From Caulobacter sp. Root655 (GTDB lineage: Bacteria; Pseudomonadota; Alphaproteobacteria; Caulobacterales; Caulobacteraceae), in NCBI RefSeq assembly GCF_001427665.1, contig NZ_LMHC01000001.1, positions 293,364 through 357,363 of the forward strand: a DNA stretch of 64,000 bases, given 5' to 3'. Shown here piece after piece: positions 53,960 to 64,000 of this stretch. Below the pieces are notes generated by a model, which searched no databases, was not told where the DNA came from, and was given only the letters and a program-made list of their open reading frames with translations. The first letter of the stretch is position 1. Each line of letters begins with the position of its first letter. Made by a program: the position numbers and the translations under genes.

Positions 53960-53989
53960 CCAATACGTCGCCACGTTGCAGAATGCAAC
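53960..53989 (-). promoter_or_regulatory. Promoter of Y RNA 1 (P1)
   Basis: Minus strand: -35 TTGCAT (53988-53983), 17-nt spacer, -10 TATTGG (53965-53960), then AGCTC and the G that begins the Y RNA 1 stem. The -35 is part of the palindrome GTTGCA-TTC-TGCAAC (53975-53989). Confidence 0.75.
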
Positions 53990-54108
53990 AAGTCACCTGG
54001 TGCCCACTACGCGCCAGCTGCGGCTGTCGGATTTTGAATTTTCGACTTGGCCTAGCGGCTCACAAAGCCAGCTTCAATCTCGCATGCCAGCCGTCCAGAG
54101 ATGGGAAG

Positions 54109-54139
54109 ACGAAAGGGCCAGCTGTGCTGGCCCTTTCGT
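54109..54139. terminator. Bidirectional hairpin between gyrB and the Y RNA array
   Basis: ACGAAAGGGCCAGC-TGT-GCTGGCCCTTTCGT, a perfect 14-bp stem with A-rich and T-rich flanks inside the stem. Probably ends the gyrB transcript, insulating the Y RNA promoters. 53990-54108 and 54140-54238 show no gene. Confidence 0.7.
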
Positions 54140-54238
54140 GAAACTCGGCGTACCGCCAATTACCGACCATGTGGCTGCGCTCAAAGTCCCGCGGCATGAC
54201 CCAGCCTGCGGTCCAGTTTTCAAATGCGTGACACGCAG

Positions 54239-54273
54239 TCTCATCTATCGTGGATCAATTCTCATCTATCGTG
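54239..54273. mobile_element. Possible insertion-sequence end remnant
   Basis: TCTCATCTATCGTG occurs twice (54239-54252, 54260-54273) at a 21-bp period, and GTGACACG lies just outside. On the minus strand this reads TGTCACGATAGATGAGAA then the second copy, resembling the repeated transposase-binding sites at the ends of IS21-type elements. No transposase gene is present. Placement 27 bp from the gyrB stop suggests an old insertion or excision scar. Confidence 0.35.
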
Positions 54274-54299
54274 ACACGGACCACAACGAGAGAGTGGTC

Positions 54300-57970
<3,671 letters not shown>

Positions 57971-58025
57971 AGCGCCTTCTAGCCTATTCGCGGCCGGCGT
58001 CTAAATCCGCCGGCCGCGAAGGGGG

Positions 58026-58181
58026 TCAGCCCTGCTCGCGACGTCGGCCGGCGGTGGCGTGGGCCATCAGGCGCGGCGGACCGCGCAAGGCGTGCAGCAT
58101 GTGCGGCGCCCCCAGCAGGATCAGCAGCCAGGCGGCTCCACTGAACAGGACGGCGGTGATTCGTTCCCAGGCCACGCGCAT
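58026..58181 (-). CDS. Small membrane protein between dnaN and recF (51 aa)
   Basis: ATG 58181 has a near-ideal AAAGGAG site 8 nt upstream; stop TGA at 58026. Translates as MRVAWERITAVLFSGA, then a hydrophobic run WLLILLGAPHML, then a basic tail (HATAGRRREQG). One predicted membrane helix with a Arg-rich cytosolic end. Too short for most gene finders. Unknown family; the good ribosome site and the membrane profile argue that it is real. Confidence 0.6.
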   Translation of the reverse strand: MRVAWERITAVLFSGAAWLLILLGAPHMLHALRGPPRLMAHATAGRRREQG

Positions 58182-58282
58182 GGCGGACTCCTTTGGAGGA
58201 GCCTGCTGAGCTAGGCCCGCATCGTGGCCAACTGGGGTTGGGACGAAGGCCGAATCTGGGCCTTAGGCCTTGATGCTCGACC

Positions 58283-59401
58283 CTACACCCGCAGCGGCAT
58301 CAGCACGTACTTCACACCGGGGTCGGTCGGGTCGACCACCAGGGTCGGCGAGGCCGGGTCGGCGAAGCGGAATTCGGCGATCGGGCCGCCGATCTGGCCG
58401 CAGACGTCCAGCAGGTAGCGGGCGTTGAAGCCGATCTCGAAGGGCTCGCCGTCGTAATCGACCTCGACCTCTTCCACCGCCTGGCCGGCTTCCATGTTGC
58501 GCACCGTCAGGGTGATTCGGCCCGGCTCGACCGCTAGCTTCACCGAGCGGCTCTTCTCGGCCGAGATGGTGGCCACCCGGTCGACGGCCTTGGCGAACAG
58601 GTCGTTGTCCAGCGTCAGGATCTTGGCGTTGTCGCGCGGGATGACCCGCAGATAGTCGGGGAAGGCCCCGTCGATGACCTTGGAGGTCAGGGCCGCGCGG
58701 CCGAATTCGAAGCGCACCTTCTGGGCGCTGACCTGCAGGTCGACCTGTTCGCCGGCCGATTCCATCAGGCGGCGGGCCTCCTGGATGGTCTTGCGGGGCA
58801 CGATGATGCCGGGCAGGCCGGCGGCGCCCTCGGGGGCGGTCATCTCGGCCAGGGCCAGGCGGTGGCCGTCGGTGGCCACGGCGCGCAGCTTGACCTCGCC
58901 GCCGTCGTTGACGGTGTGGAGGTACAGGCCGTTCAGATAGTAGCGGGTCTCTTCGGTCGAGATCGCGAAGCGGGTCTTGTCGATCAGCCGGATCAGCTCG
59001 TTGGTGTCGACCGAGATGCGGCCCGACAGGCCGTCGCTGCTCATCACCGGGAAGTCGCCGGCCGGCAGCACCGGCAGGTTGAAGCGCGAGCGGCCGGCCT
59101 GGATCACCAGGCGGGGGTCGTCGCCGCTGAACGACAGCGAGACGTCCGAACCGTCGGGCAGTTTGCGGACGATTTCATAGAGGGTGTGGGCCGGGGCGGT
59201 GATCTGGCCAGGCTGGTCGATCTGGGCCAGGCCCTCGTCGATGATCTCCATGTCCAGGTCGGTGGCCGAGAACGACAGGGTGTCGCGCTCGGCCGATAGC
59301 AGGATGTTCGACAGGATCGGGATGGTGTTGCGGCGTTCGACGACGCTCTGCACGTGACCCAGCGCTTTCAGCAGCGCCGCCCGCTCGATGGTAAGCTTCA
59401 T
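58283..59401 (-). CDS. dnaN: DNA polymerase III beta subunit (sliding clamp)
   Basis: 372 residues. Ring-forming processivity clamp with three similar domains: MKLTIERAALLKALGHVQSV VERRNTIPILSNIL at the start, then ATDLDMEIIDEG, RYYLNGLYLHT with AVATDGHRLALAEM in domain 2, and the C-terminal VKYVLMPLRV that binds clamp-interacting peptides. Start MKLTIER is standard. dnaA is not nearby, as in Caulobacter. Gene order continues to the small protein, recF and gyrB. Confidence 0.97.
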   Translation of the reverse strand: MKLTIERAALLKALGHVQSVVERRNTIPILSNILLSAERDTLSFSATDLDMEIIDEGLAQIDQPGQITAPAHTLYEIVRKLPDGSDVSLSFSGDDPRLVIQAGRSRFNLPVLPAGDFPVMSSDGLSGRISVDTNELIRLIDKTRFAISTEETRYYLNGLYLHTVNDGGEVKLRAVATDGHRLALAEMTAPEGAAGLPGIIVPRKTIQEARRLMESAGEQVDLQVSAQKVRFEFGRAALTSKVIDGAFPDYLRVIPRDNAKILTLDNDLFAKAVDRVATISAEKSRSVKLAVEPGRITLTVRNMEAGQAVEEVEVDYDGEPFEIGFNARYLLDVCGQIGGPIAEFRFADPASPTLVVDPTDPGVKYVLMPLRV

Positions 59402-59562
59402 GTCTCGGTCCAGGTCCCAGGGTCGCGGCGATTAGAGAATCCCCCGCGCGGCCCCGCAATGAATGGACTTGCGACATTAGCGTAATCGCGCCGGGGGGGA
59501 AGAGGGGGCGCGAGACTGGGCGCGGCGAAATGCGCGCGACGGTCGTGGCGCCCTCGCGCGCC

Positions 59563-60087
59563 TCAGCCGGCCGCGGCGCGATCGGCCCGGGTCGGCAGCT
59601 TCCAGTCGGGCCGGATGAAGTGGCAGGTGTAGCCGTTGGGGATGCGCTCCAGATAGTCCTGGTGCTCCGGTTCGGCCTCCCAGAAGTCGCCGGCCGGCTC
59701 CACCTCGGTGACCACCTTGCCGGGCCACAGGTTCGAGGCGTCGACGTCGGCGATGGTCTCCAGGGCCACGGCCTTCTGTTCGTCGCTCGTATAGTAGATC
59801 GCCGAGCGGTAGCTGAGGCCCAGGTCGTTGCCCTGGCGGTTCAGCGTGGTCGGATCGTGGATCTGGAAGAAGAACTCCAGCAGTCGTCGATAGCTGATGG
59901 TCGCCGGGTCGAAGACGATCTCGATCGCCTCGGCGTGGGTCCCGTGGTTGCGGTAGGTGGCGTTGGGCACGTCGCCGCCCGAATAGCCGACCCGCGTCGA
60001 GATCACGCCGGGATAGCGCCGCAGCAGGTCCTGGACGCCCCAGAAGCAGCCCCCGGCCAGGATCGCGGTTTCGGTGGTGGCGGCCAT
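59563..60087 (-). CDS. msrA: Peptide methionine-(S)-sulfoxide reductase
   Basis: 174 residues from ATG 60087 ([20 protein letters not shown]), preferred to an earlier ATG that would add a non-conserved 13 residues. Reduces methionine-S-sulfoxide in proteins. Catalytic Cys in [35 protein letters not shown] and [24 protein letters not shown] contain the substrate-binding Glu/Asp/Tyr set. No other Cys except one in NGYTCHF, so recycling would need thioredoxin through that single Cys. Divergent from the phosphatase gene. Confidence 0.95.
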   Translation of the reverse strand: MAATTETAILAGGCFWGVQDLLRRYPGVISTRVGYSGGDVPNATYRNHGTHAEAIEIVFDPATISYRRLLEFFFQIHDPTTLNRQGNDLGLSYRSAIYYTSDEQKAVALETIADVDASNLWPGKVVTEVEPAGDFWEAEPEHQDYLERIPNGYTCHFIRPDWKLPTRADRAAAG

Positions 60088-60182
60088 GGCAAGGGTCCTG
60101 TTCAAGAGCGTCGGTCGAGGCCACATGTTGGACGTCTCGGCGTCGCGCGCAAGCGCGGCCGCCCCGGATCGAAAGGCTTCCC

Positions 60183-60653
60183 GTGACGCGACCCGCCGTC
60201 TTGTTCGTCTGCCTGGGCAATATTTGTCGTTCGCCCCTGGCCGAGGCCGCCTTTCGGCTGGAAGCCGAACACCGGAGCCTCGATGTCGAGATCGACTCGG
60301 CGGGCACCGGCGACTGGCACGTCGGCGGTCCGCCGGACCGGCGCGCCCAGGCGGTGGCGCGTCGCAACGGCGTCGACATCGGCCACTATCGCGCCCGCCA
60401 GGTTCGCCCCGAGGATTTCCGGCGCTTCACCCACATCGTCGCCCTCGACCGCGACAACCTCGCGGCGTTGAAGGCGCTGCGTCCGCGCGACGGGACGGCC
60501 GAACTCCTGCTGCTGCTCGACGTGGTCGAGGGGCGGCGCGGCGAGGCGGTGACCGATCCCTATTTCGGCGACGACACCGGGTTCGACGCGACCTGGGCCG
60601 ACGCGGTGGCGGGGGCGAGGGGGCTGGCGGATTTGATCGAGGGAGAAACCTAA
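60183..60653 (+). CDS. Low-molecular-weight protein-tyrosine phosphatase
   Basis: 156 residues from GTG 60183. P-loop [13 protein letters not shown] (C-x5-R-S, nucleophilic Cys10) and the late general-acid [27 protein letters not shown] is the family's second conserved block. Acts on phosphotyrosine, often in control of exopolysaccharide tyrosine kinases, though no such kinase lies in the window. Its stop codon overlaps the tail of the convergent 60650 gene by 4 nt. Confidence 0.92.
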   Translation: MTRPAVLFVCLGNICRSPLAEAAFRLEAEHRSLDVEIDSAGTGDWHVGGPPDRRAQAVARRNGVDIGHYRARQVRPEDFRRFTHIVALDRDNLAALKALRPRDGTAELLLLLDVVEGRRGEAVTDPYFGDDTGFDATWADAVAGARGLADLIEGET

Positions 60654-61021
60654 AACCGCAAGGCCAGCTTGGCCCCGACGAACTTGCCGTCCGGGTCGTA
60701 GCCGCGCGCCATCGCCGCGCCACTGGTGTCGGCGCTGGGCTGGATGCCGCACAGCAGGCCGGCCGCGCCGGTGACACCGTCCGCCTGACGCTCCATCGCG
60801 GTTCGGGCGATCCCGCGCGGTAGCGGCGTCGGCGCGCGCTGGGCGTAGCGGAGAGCGCTGGACGCGGAGAGATCGAGCACGAAGGTGCCCGGCTTGACCT
60901 GCGAGAACGCCGGGGTCTTGGGCACGGCCGACATCAGGGTCTGAGCGTGGCCGGCGCCGGCGAGCGCCAGGGCGGTGACGAGGGCGATCGGGGCGGCTTG
61001 TGCAAGGCGTGGGCGAGGCAT
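60650..61021 (-). CDS. Hypothetical exported protein (123 aa)
   Basis: MPRPRLAQAAPIALVTALAL then AGAGHAQ gives a clean Sec signal peptide with probable cleavage after AHA or HAQ near residue 26. The mature part (about 97 residues) shows TFVLDLSASSALRYAQ and [20 protein letters not shown], ending in an aromatic residue like outer-membrane-associated proteins, and one Cys (LLCGIQP). No family recognised. Periplasmic or outer membrane location likely. Confidence 0.6.
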   Translation of the reverse strand: MPRPRLAQAAPIALVTALALAGAGHAQTLMSAVPKTPAFSQVKPGTFVLDLSASSALRYAQRAPTPLPRGIARTAMERQADGVTGAAGLLCGIQPSADTSGAAMARGYDPDGKFVGAKLALRF

Positions 61022-61105
61022 CGACTTCCCTTCGTTGGACCGACCGTCAGTTAGCGCCGCGCCATCACAGGCTCCGAGGCGGCGACCGCCTCGGAGCCCG
61101 GACGA

Positions 61106-61723
61106 TCAGGCCTTGGTGTCGAAGGCCCCGCCGGCGCCGTTGCCGGTCGAGGCGTAGGGGTTGGCGGCGGCGGTCGGTTCGGCCGGGGCTTCGGGACCCT
61201 TGGAGCCCTTGGCGGCCACCGCCACCATGGCCGGACGGACCAGGCGGCCCATCAGCTCGTAGCCGGCCTGCAGGACCTGGATGACGCCGCCGGCCGCGAC
61301 CTCGTCCGAGGCCTGTTCCATCACCGCCTGATGCAGGTGGGGATCGAACTTCTCGCCCTTGGTCGGGTCGATCTTCTTCAGGCCATTGCGCTCGAAGGCG
61401 TCTTGCAGCGCCTTCTCGGTCATCTCGACGCCGATGATGTAGTTGGTCACCGCCGCGTCCTGCGAGTCGCGCGGGCTCATGGCCGTGGCGCGCGACAGGT
61501 TGTCGGCCGCGGCCAGCAGGTCGCGGGCGAACTTCTGGATCGCGTAGGCGCGGGCGTCGTTCGACTCGCGCTCGGCTCGGCGCTTGGTGTTCTCGGCCTC
61601 GGCCGCGTAGCGCAGCGCCTGATCCTTCAGGGCGACCACTTCCAGCTTCAGCGCCTCGATTTCCTGCGCCGCGTCATCGGCCTCCAGGGCCACGTCTTCG
61701 GCCGGCGTTTCGTCGTCGGTCAT
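61106..61723 (-). CDS. grpE: Nucleotide exchange factor GrpE
   Basis: 205 residues from ATG 61723 (MTDDETPAEDVALEADD) with GAGGA 8-9 nt upstream; an ATG at 61738 overlaps the hrcA stop (ATGA) and is the alternative, giving 210 residues. GrpE releases ADP from DnaK. Long N-terminal coiled coil (EIEALKLEVVALKDQALRYA), then ENTKRRAERESNDARAYAIQKFARDLLAAADNL and the beta-wing FDPHLHQAVMEQASDEVAAG and VIQVLQAGYELMGRLVRPAMVAVA, all canonical. The C-terminal 30 residues are low-complexity. Downstream of hrcA in one operon. Confidence 0.95.
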   Translation of the reverse strand: MTDDETPAEDVALEADDAAQEIEALKLEVVALKDQALRYAAEAENTKRRAERESNDARAYAIQKFARDLLAAADNLSRATAMSPRDSQDAAVTNYIIGVEMTEKALQDAFERNGLKKIDPTKGEKFDPHLHQAVMEQASDEVAAGGVIQVLQAGYELMGRLVRPAMVAVAAKGSKGPEAPAEPTAAANPYASTGNGAGGAFDTKA

Positions 61724-61734
61724 TTCGTCAGTCC

Positions 61735-62811
61735 TCATCCGTCCATCATCCGGCCGAGCACGCGGGCGGTATAGTCCACCAGCGGGATCACCCGGGCGTA
61801 GTTTAAGCGGGTGGGCCCGATCACGCCGATCGCGCCCAACACCTTCTGTCGGCCCGTCATATAGGGCGCCGCGATCAGGGAGGAACCCGAAAGCGAAAAG
61901 AGTCGCGTTTCGGCCCCGATGAAAATGCGCACGCCCTCGGCGGTTCGCACGTCGTCCAGCAGGCCGATCAGCTGTCCCTTCTGCTCCAGGTCGTCGAACA
62001 GCCGCCGCACGCGCTCCAGATCCTCCCGGGCGCTGGCGTCGGCCAGCAGGTTGGCCCGGCCCCGGACGATCAGGGCGCGGTCGGGGTCGTCGCCGCCGCT
62101 CCAGGCCGCCAGGCCGTCCTCGACCAAACGCGCCGCGGTGGCGTCCAGTTCACGCCGGGCGGTGGCCAGTTCGGCGGCCATCTCGGCCTTGGCCTCGTTC
62201 AGGGTGCGGCCACGCAGGCGGGCGTTGAGGAAGTTGGAGGCCTCCTGCAGCGAGGCGGGGGTGACCCCGGCCGCGCGCTTCATCAGCCGGTTCTCGACCG
62301 TGCCGTCGTCGAACACCATGATCGCCAGGGCCTGGTCGGCGCCCAGGGCCACGAACTCCACGTGCTTGACCCCGCCCTCGCGGGCCGGGGTGACGACGAT
62401 GCCCGCCCCGCCGGCCAGGCCCGACAGGATGGCGCTGGCCTCGCCCATGGCGTCCTCGAACGAGCGGCCGTGGGCGAACAGGCGCGACTCGATGGTCCGC
62501 CGCTCCTCCTCGCCGATGTCGCCCACCTCCAGCAGGCCGTCGACGAACATCCTCAGGCCGGCATGGGTGGGGATGCGGCCGGCGCTGCTGTGCGGGGCGT
62601 CGAGCAGGCCCAACTGGGCCAAGTCCTGCATGGTGTTGCGGATCGAGGCCGGCGACAGCTGCACCCCGCCGCGCGAGATGGTCCGCGACCCCACGGGCTC
62701 GCCGGTTTCCAGATAGGACTCGACCACGCGCCGGAAGATGTCGCGCGCCCGGGCGTCCAGGTCGGTGAGACTGGGCGTCTGAGCGGAAAACCCCGAAAAA
62801 AGCTGTGTCAT
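61735..62811 (-). CDS. hrcA: Heat-inducible transcription repressor HrcA
   Basis: 358 residues from ATG 62811 ([20 protein letters not shown]). Represses chaperonin genes by binding CIRCE (TTAGCACTC-N9-GAGTGCTAA), with GroEL as co-effector. Winged helix [24 protein letters not shown] and [18 protein letters not shown]; then [23 protein letters not shown] and the C-terminal [22 protein letters not shown]. No CIRCE sequence is seen in the window, so its targets lie elsewhere. Forms an operon with grpE and diverges from rph (112 bp). Confidence 0.95.
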   Translation of the reverse strand: MTQLFSGFSAQTPSLTDLDARARDIFRRVVESYLETGEPVGSRTISRGGVQLSPASIRNTMQDLAQLGLLDAPHSSAGRIPTHAGLRMFVDGLLEVGDIGEEERRTIESRLFAHGRSFEDAMGEASAILSGLAGGAGIVVTPAREGGVKHVEFVALGADQALAIMVFDDGTVENRLMKRAAGVTPASLQEASNFLNARLRGRTLNEAKAEMAAELATARRELDATAARLVEDGLAAWSGGDDPDRALIVRGRANLLADASAREDLERVRRLFDDLEQKGQLIGLLDDVRTAEGVRIFIGAETRLFSLSGSSLIAAPYMTGRQKVLGAIGVIGPTRLNYARVIPLVDYTARVLGRMMDG

Positions 62812-62923
62812 GAAGCCTTCGAACGCGCCCGGCCGGGCCCTCCAGGGTTCGACGGGATTGGACGAGCCCGTCTTAACTAGGATAAGCGGCGCCATCCTAT
62901 CACGCAAAGCCCCGGAGTTTCCC

Positions 62924-63652
62924 ATGCGTCCGTCCGAACGCGCCCCCGACGTCCTTCGCGCCGTCATCCTGGAAACGGGCGTCAACCGCTATGCCGAAGG
63001 CTCGTGCCTGATCAGCTTCGGCCACACCAAGGTGCTGGTCACCGCCACGGTCGAGGAGAACGTCCCCGGCTGGATGCGCAACAAGGGCGCCGGCTGGGTC
63101 ACCGCCGAATACGGCATGCTTCCCCGGGCTACGCATACGCGCGGGCGCCGTGAAGCCGCGCAAGGCAAGCAGAGCGGTCGCACCCAGGAAATCCAGCGGC
63201 TGATCGGCCGCTCCCTGCGCGCCGTCGTCGACCTCAAGGCCCTGGGCGAGCGCCAGATCAGCCTCGACTGCGACGTCATCCAGGCCGACGGCGGCACCCG
63301 GACCGCCGCCATCACCGGCGCCTGGGTCGCCCTGCGCCTGGCGGTCAACTACCTGATCGCGGAGGGCGTGCTGAAGACCGACCCGATCGTCGGCCAGGTG
63401 GCCGCCGTGTCGTGCGGCGTGTTCAAGGACACCCCGGTGCTCGACCTCGACTACGAGGAAGACAGCCAGGCCGAGGCCGACAGCAACTTCGTGCTGACCG
63501 GCGTCGGCGACATCGTCGAGATCCAGGCCACCGGCGAGAAGCGGGGCTTCTCGCGCGGGGAGTTCGAGCAGCTGTTCGCCCTGGCGGAGAAGGGGATCGG
63601 CGAGCTGTTCGTGAAGCAGCGGGAAGCGGTTTCGGCCGCGAAGCCGCGGTAG
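62924..63652 (+). CDS. rph: Ribonuclease PH
   Basis: 242 residues from ATG 62924 ([20 protein letters not shown]), GGAG upstream. Phosphorolytic 3'-5' exonuclease trimming tRNA precursors. RNase PH domain 1 with TEEN-type [42 protein letters not shown] and the phosphate-binding [20 protein letters not shown]; then [20 protein letters not shown] and the late [19 protein letters not shown]. Intact and of normal length. Divergent from hrcA-grpE, a conserved order. Confidence 0.97.
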   Translation: MRPSERAPDVLRAVILETGVNRYAEGSCLISFGHTKVLVTATVEENVPGWMRNKGAGWVTAEYGMLPRATHTRGRREAAQGKQSGRTQEIQRLIGRSLRAVVDLKALGERQISLDCDVIQADGGTRTAAITGAWVALRLAVNYLIAEGVLKTDPIVGQVAAVSCGVFKDTPVLDLDYEEDSQAEADSNFVLTGVGDIVEIQATGEKRGFSRGEFEQLFALAEKGIGELFVKQREAVSAAKPR

Positions 63653-63745
63653 GGTTATAGCCCCTCTCCCCATGCGGGAGAGAGTGGTGTATTTCACTCG
63701 GACTTGGCGGCGTCCCTCGTAACAGGGCATCGAACGGGAATACGT

Positions 63746-64000
63746 TTGGGCAGGAAAAGGACGCCGACTTCAACCGAAGCTGAGGTTCTGGTTGAATGCC
63801 GTCGGCGCTGTTGCGCTTGCTTCGGACTGCACCGCGATCTGGATATCAAGAAAGGCCAGATCGCGCATCTCGACCACGATCCGAGCAACAGCAACCGGCA
63901 GAATCTCGCCTTCCTCTGCCTTGATCACCACGACGAGTACGATTCTAAAACCAGCCAGAGCAAAAAGCTGACGAAGGCGGAGCTTGAGGTCTTTCAACGA
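63746..64000 (+). CDS. HNH-like small protein (3' end beyond the window)
   Basis: Open frame from a probable TTG start at 63746 (GGGA upstream) to the right edge, 85 residues visible. RRRCCACFGLHRDLDIKKGQ, IAHLDHDPSNSNRQNLAFLC and LDHHDEYDS show paired Cys and the H..N..H pattern of treble-clef HNH nucleases, followed by KTSQSKKLTKAELEVF. Similar small HNH-like proteins are found in many genomes without assigned role. Its start could also be the TTG at 63704. The Cys/His content and the lower GC around 63890-64000 set it apart from rph. Confidence 0.6.
   Translation, partial: MGRKRTPTSTEAEVLVECRRRCCACFGLHRDLDIKKGQIAHLDHDPSNSNRQNLAFLCLDHHDEYDSKTSQSKKLTKAELEVFQR

Noticed and set aside
53324..53989. 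Sigma-54 (RpoN) promoters, as used by the Salmonella RNA-repair operon
   Set aside because: TTGCA is present but the GG element at the required 12-bp distance is not; the 17-nt spaced TTGCAY/TATA pairs fit a sigma-70-type promoter better.
53419..53991. 190-codon minus-strand frame over the Y RNA array
   Set aside because: It runs through four RNA stems whose paired bases are conserved, has no ribosome site and no recognisable protein features.

Overview
The window is high-GC (mostly third-position G/C) alphaproteobacterial chromosome, most likely Caulobacter or a close relative. Pointers are a class I (archaeal-type) lysyl-tRNA synthetase, a very large NAD-glutamate dehydrogenase (GdhZ), a WecG/TagA glycosyltransferase of the holdfast HfsJ type, a dnaN-recF-gyrB cluster without dnaA, and several dispersed palindromic repeats of alphaproteobacterial style. 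All assignments come from reading the sequence; no database search was run.

Layout. 1-8.6 kb: a partial acyl-CoA dehydrogenase with its MerR-type regulator, an S24-type repressor that lacks the usual serine, phosphoglucomutase, LysK, an isoaspartyl peptidase and a quinone-oxidoreductase-like enzyme. 8.8-15.7 kb: an envelope-polysaccharide group (HfsJ-like glycosyltransferase, a small membrane protein, SDR, EamA permease, GalE) ending in an MHYT-PAS-GGDEF-EAL cyclic-di-GMP protein. 15.8-26.4 kb: HerA-like ATPase, AI-2E permease, GdhZ, Atg22-like MFS permease, DUF418 protein. 26.4-34.4 kb: a hydrolase bracketed by inverted 51-bp repeats, then an rsmB-rpe-heparinase-purH run in which purH is preceded by a ZTP riboswitch, then an SDHAF4-like protein and pyrF. 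34.4-43.7 kb: transporters (MarC, MFS, CPA2 antiporter, Kup), an SDR, an Rrf2 regulator and argG with a strong terminator. 44-47.4 kb: accessory genes of unknown role and a MarR-GNAT fusion. 54.3-63.7 kb: conserved core (gyrB, recF, dnaN, msrA, LMW-PTP, grpE, hrcA, rph). A truncated HNH-like gene runs off the right edge.

The centrepiece is 47.5-54.0 kb, an RNA-repair and RNA-surveillance island on the minus strand. Ro60 (TROVE-vWA protein), a small HTH protein, Hen1 (RNA 3'-terminal 2'-O-methyltransferase) and Pnkp (kinase-phosphatase-ligase) form a tightly packed operon. Upstream of Ro60 I find four tandem structured RNAs with the same architecture: a perfect lower stem, a conserved asymmetric internal loop and an upper stem. 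Two carry a circularly permuted tRNA mimic (T-arm before D-arm, acceptor stem closed by a GCAA tetraloop), as in YrlA-type bacterial Y RNAs; two do not. Three promoters with an identical plan (TTGCAY, 17-nt spacer, TATA-like -10) each carry a TTGCA-N3-TGCAA palindrome over the -35. They would drive Y RNA 1, Y RNAs 2-4 and the Ro60-HTH-Hen1-Pnkp operon. The parts predict a co-regulated response to RNA cleavage: Ro60 and Y RNAs would sort damaged RNA while Hen1 and Pnkp heal, methyl-mark and reseal it.
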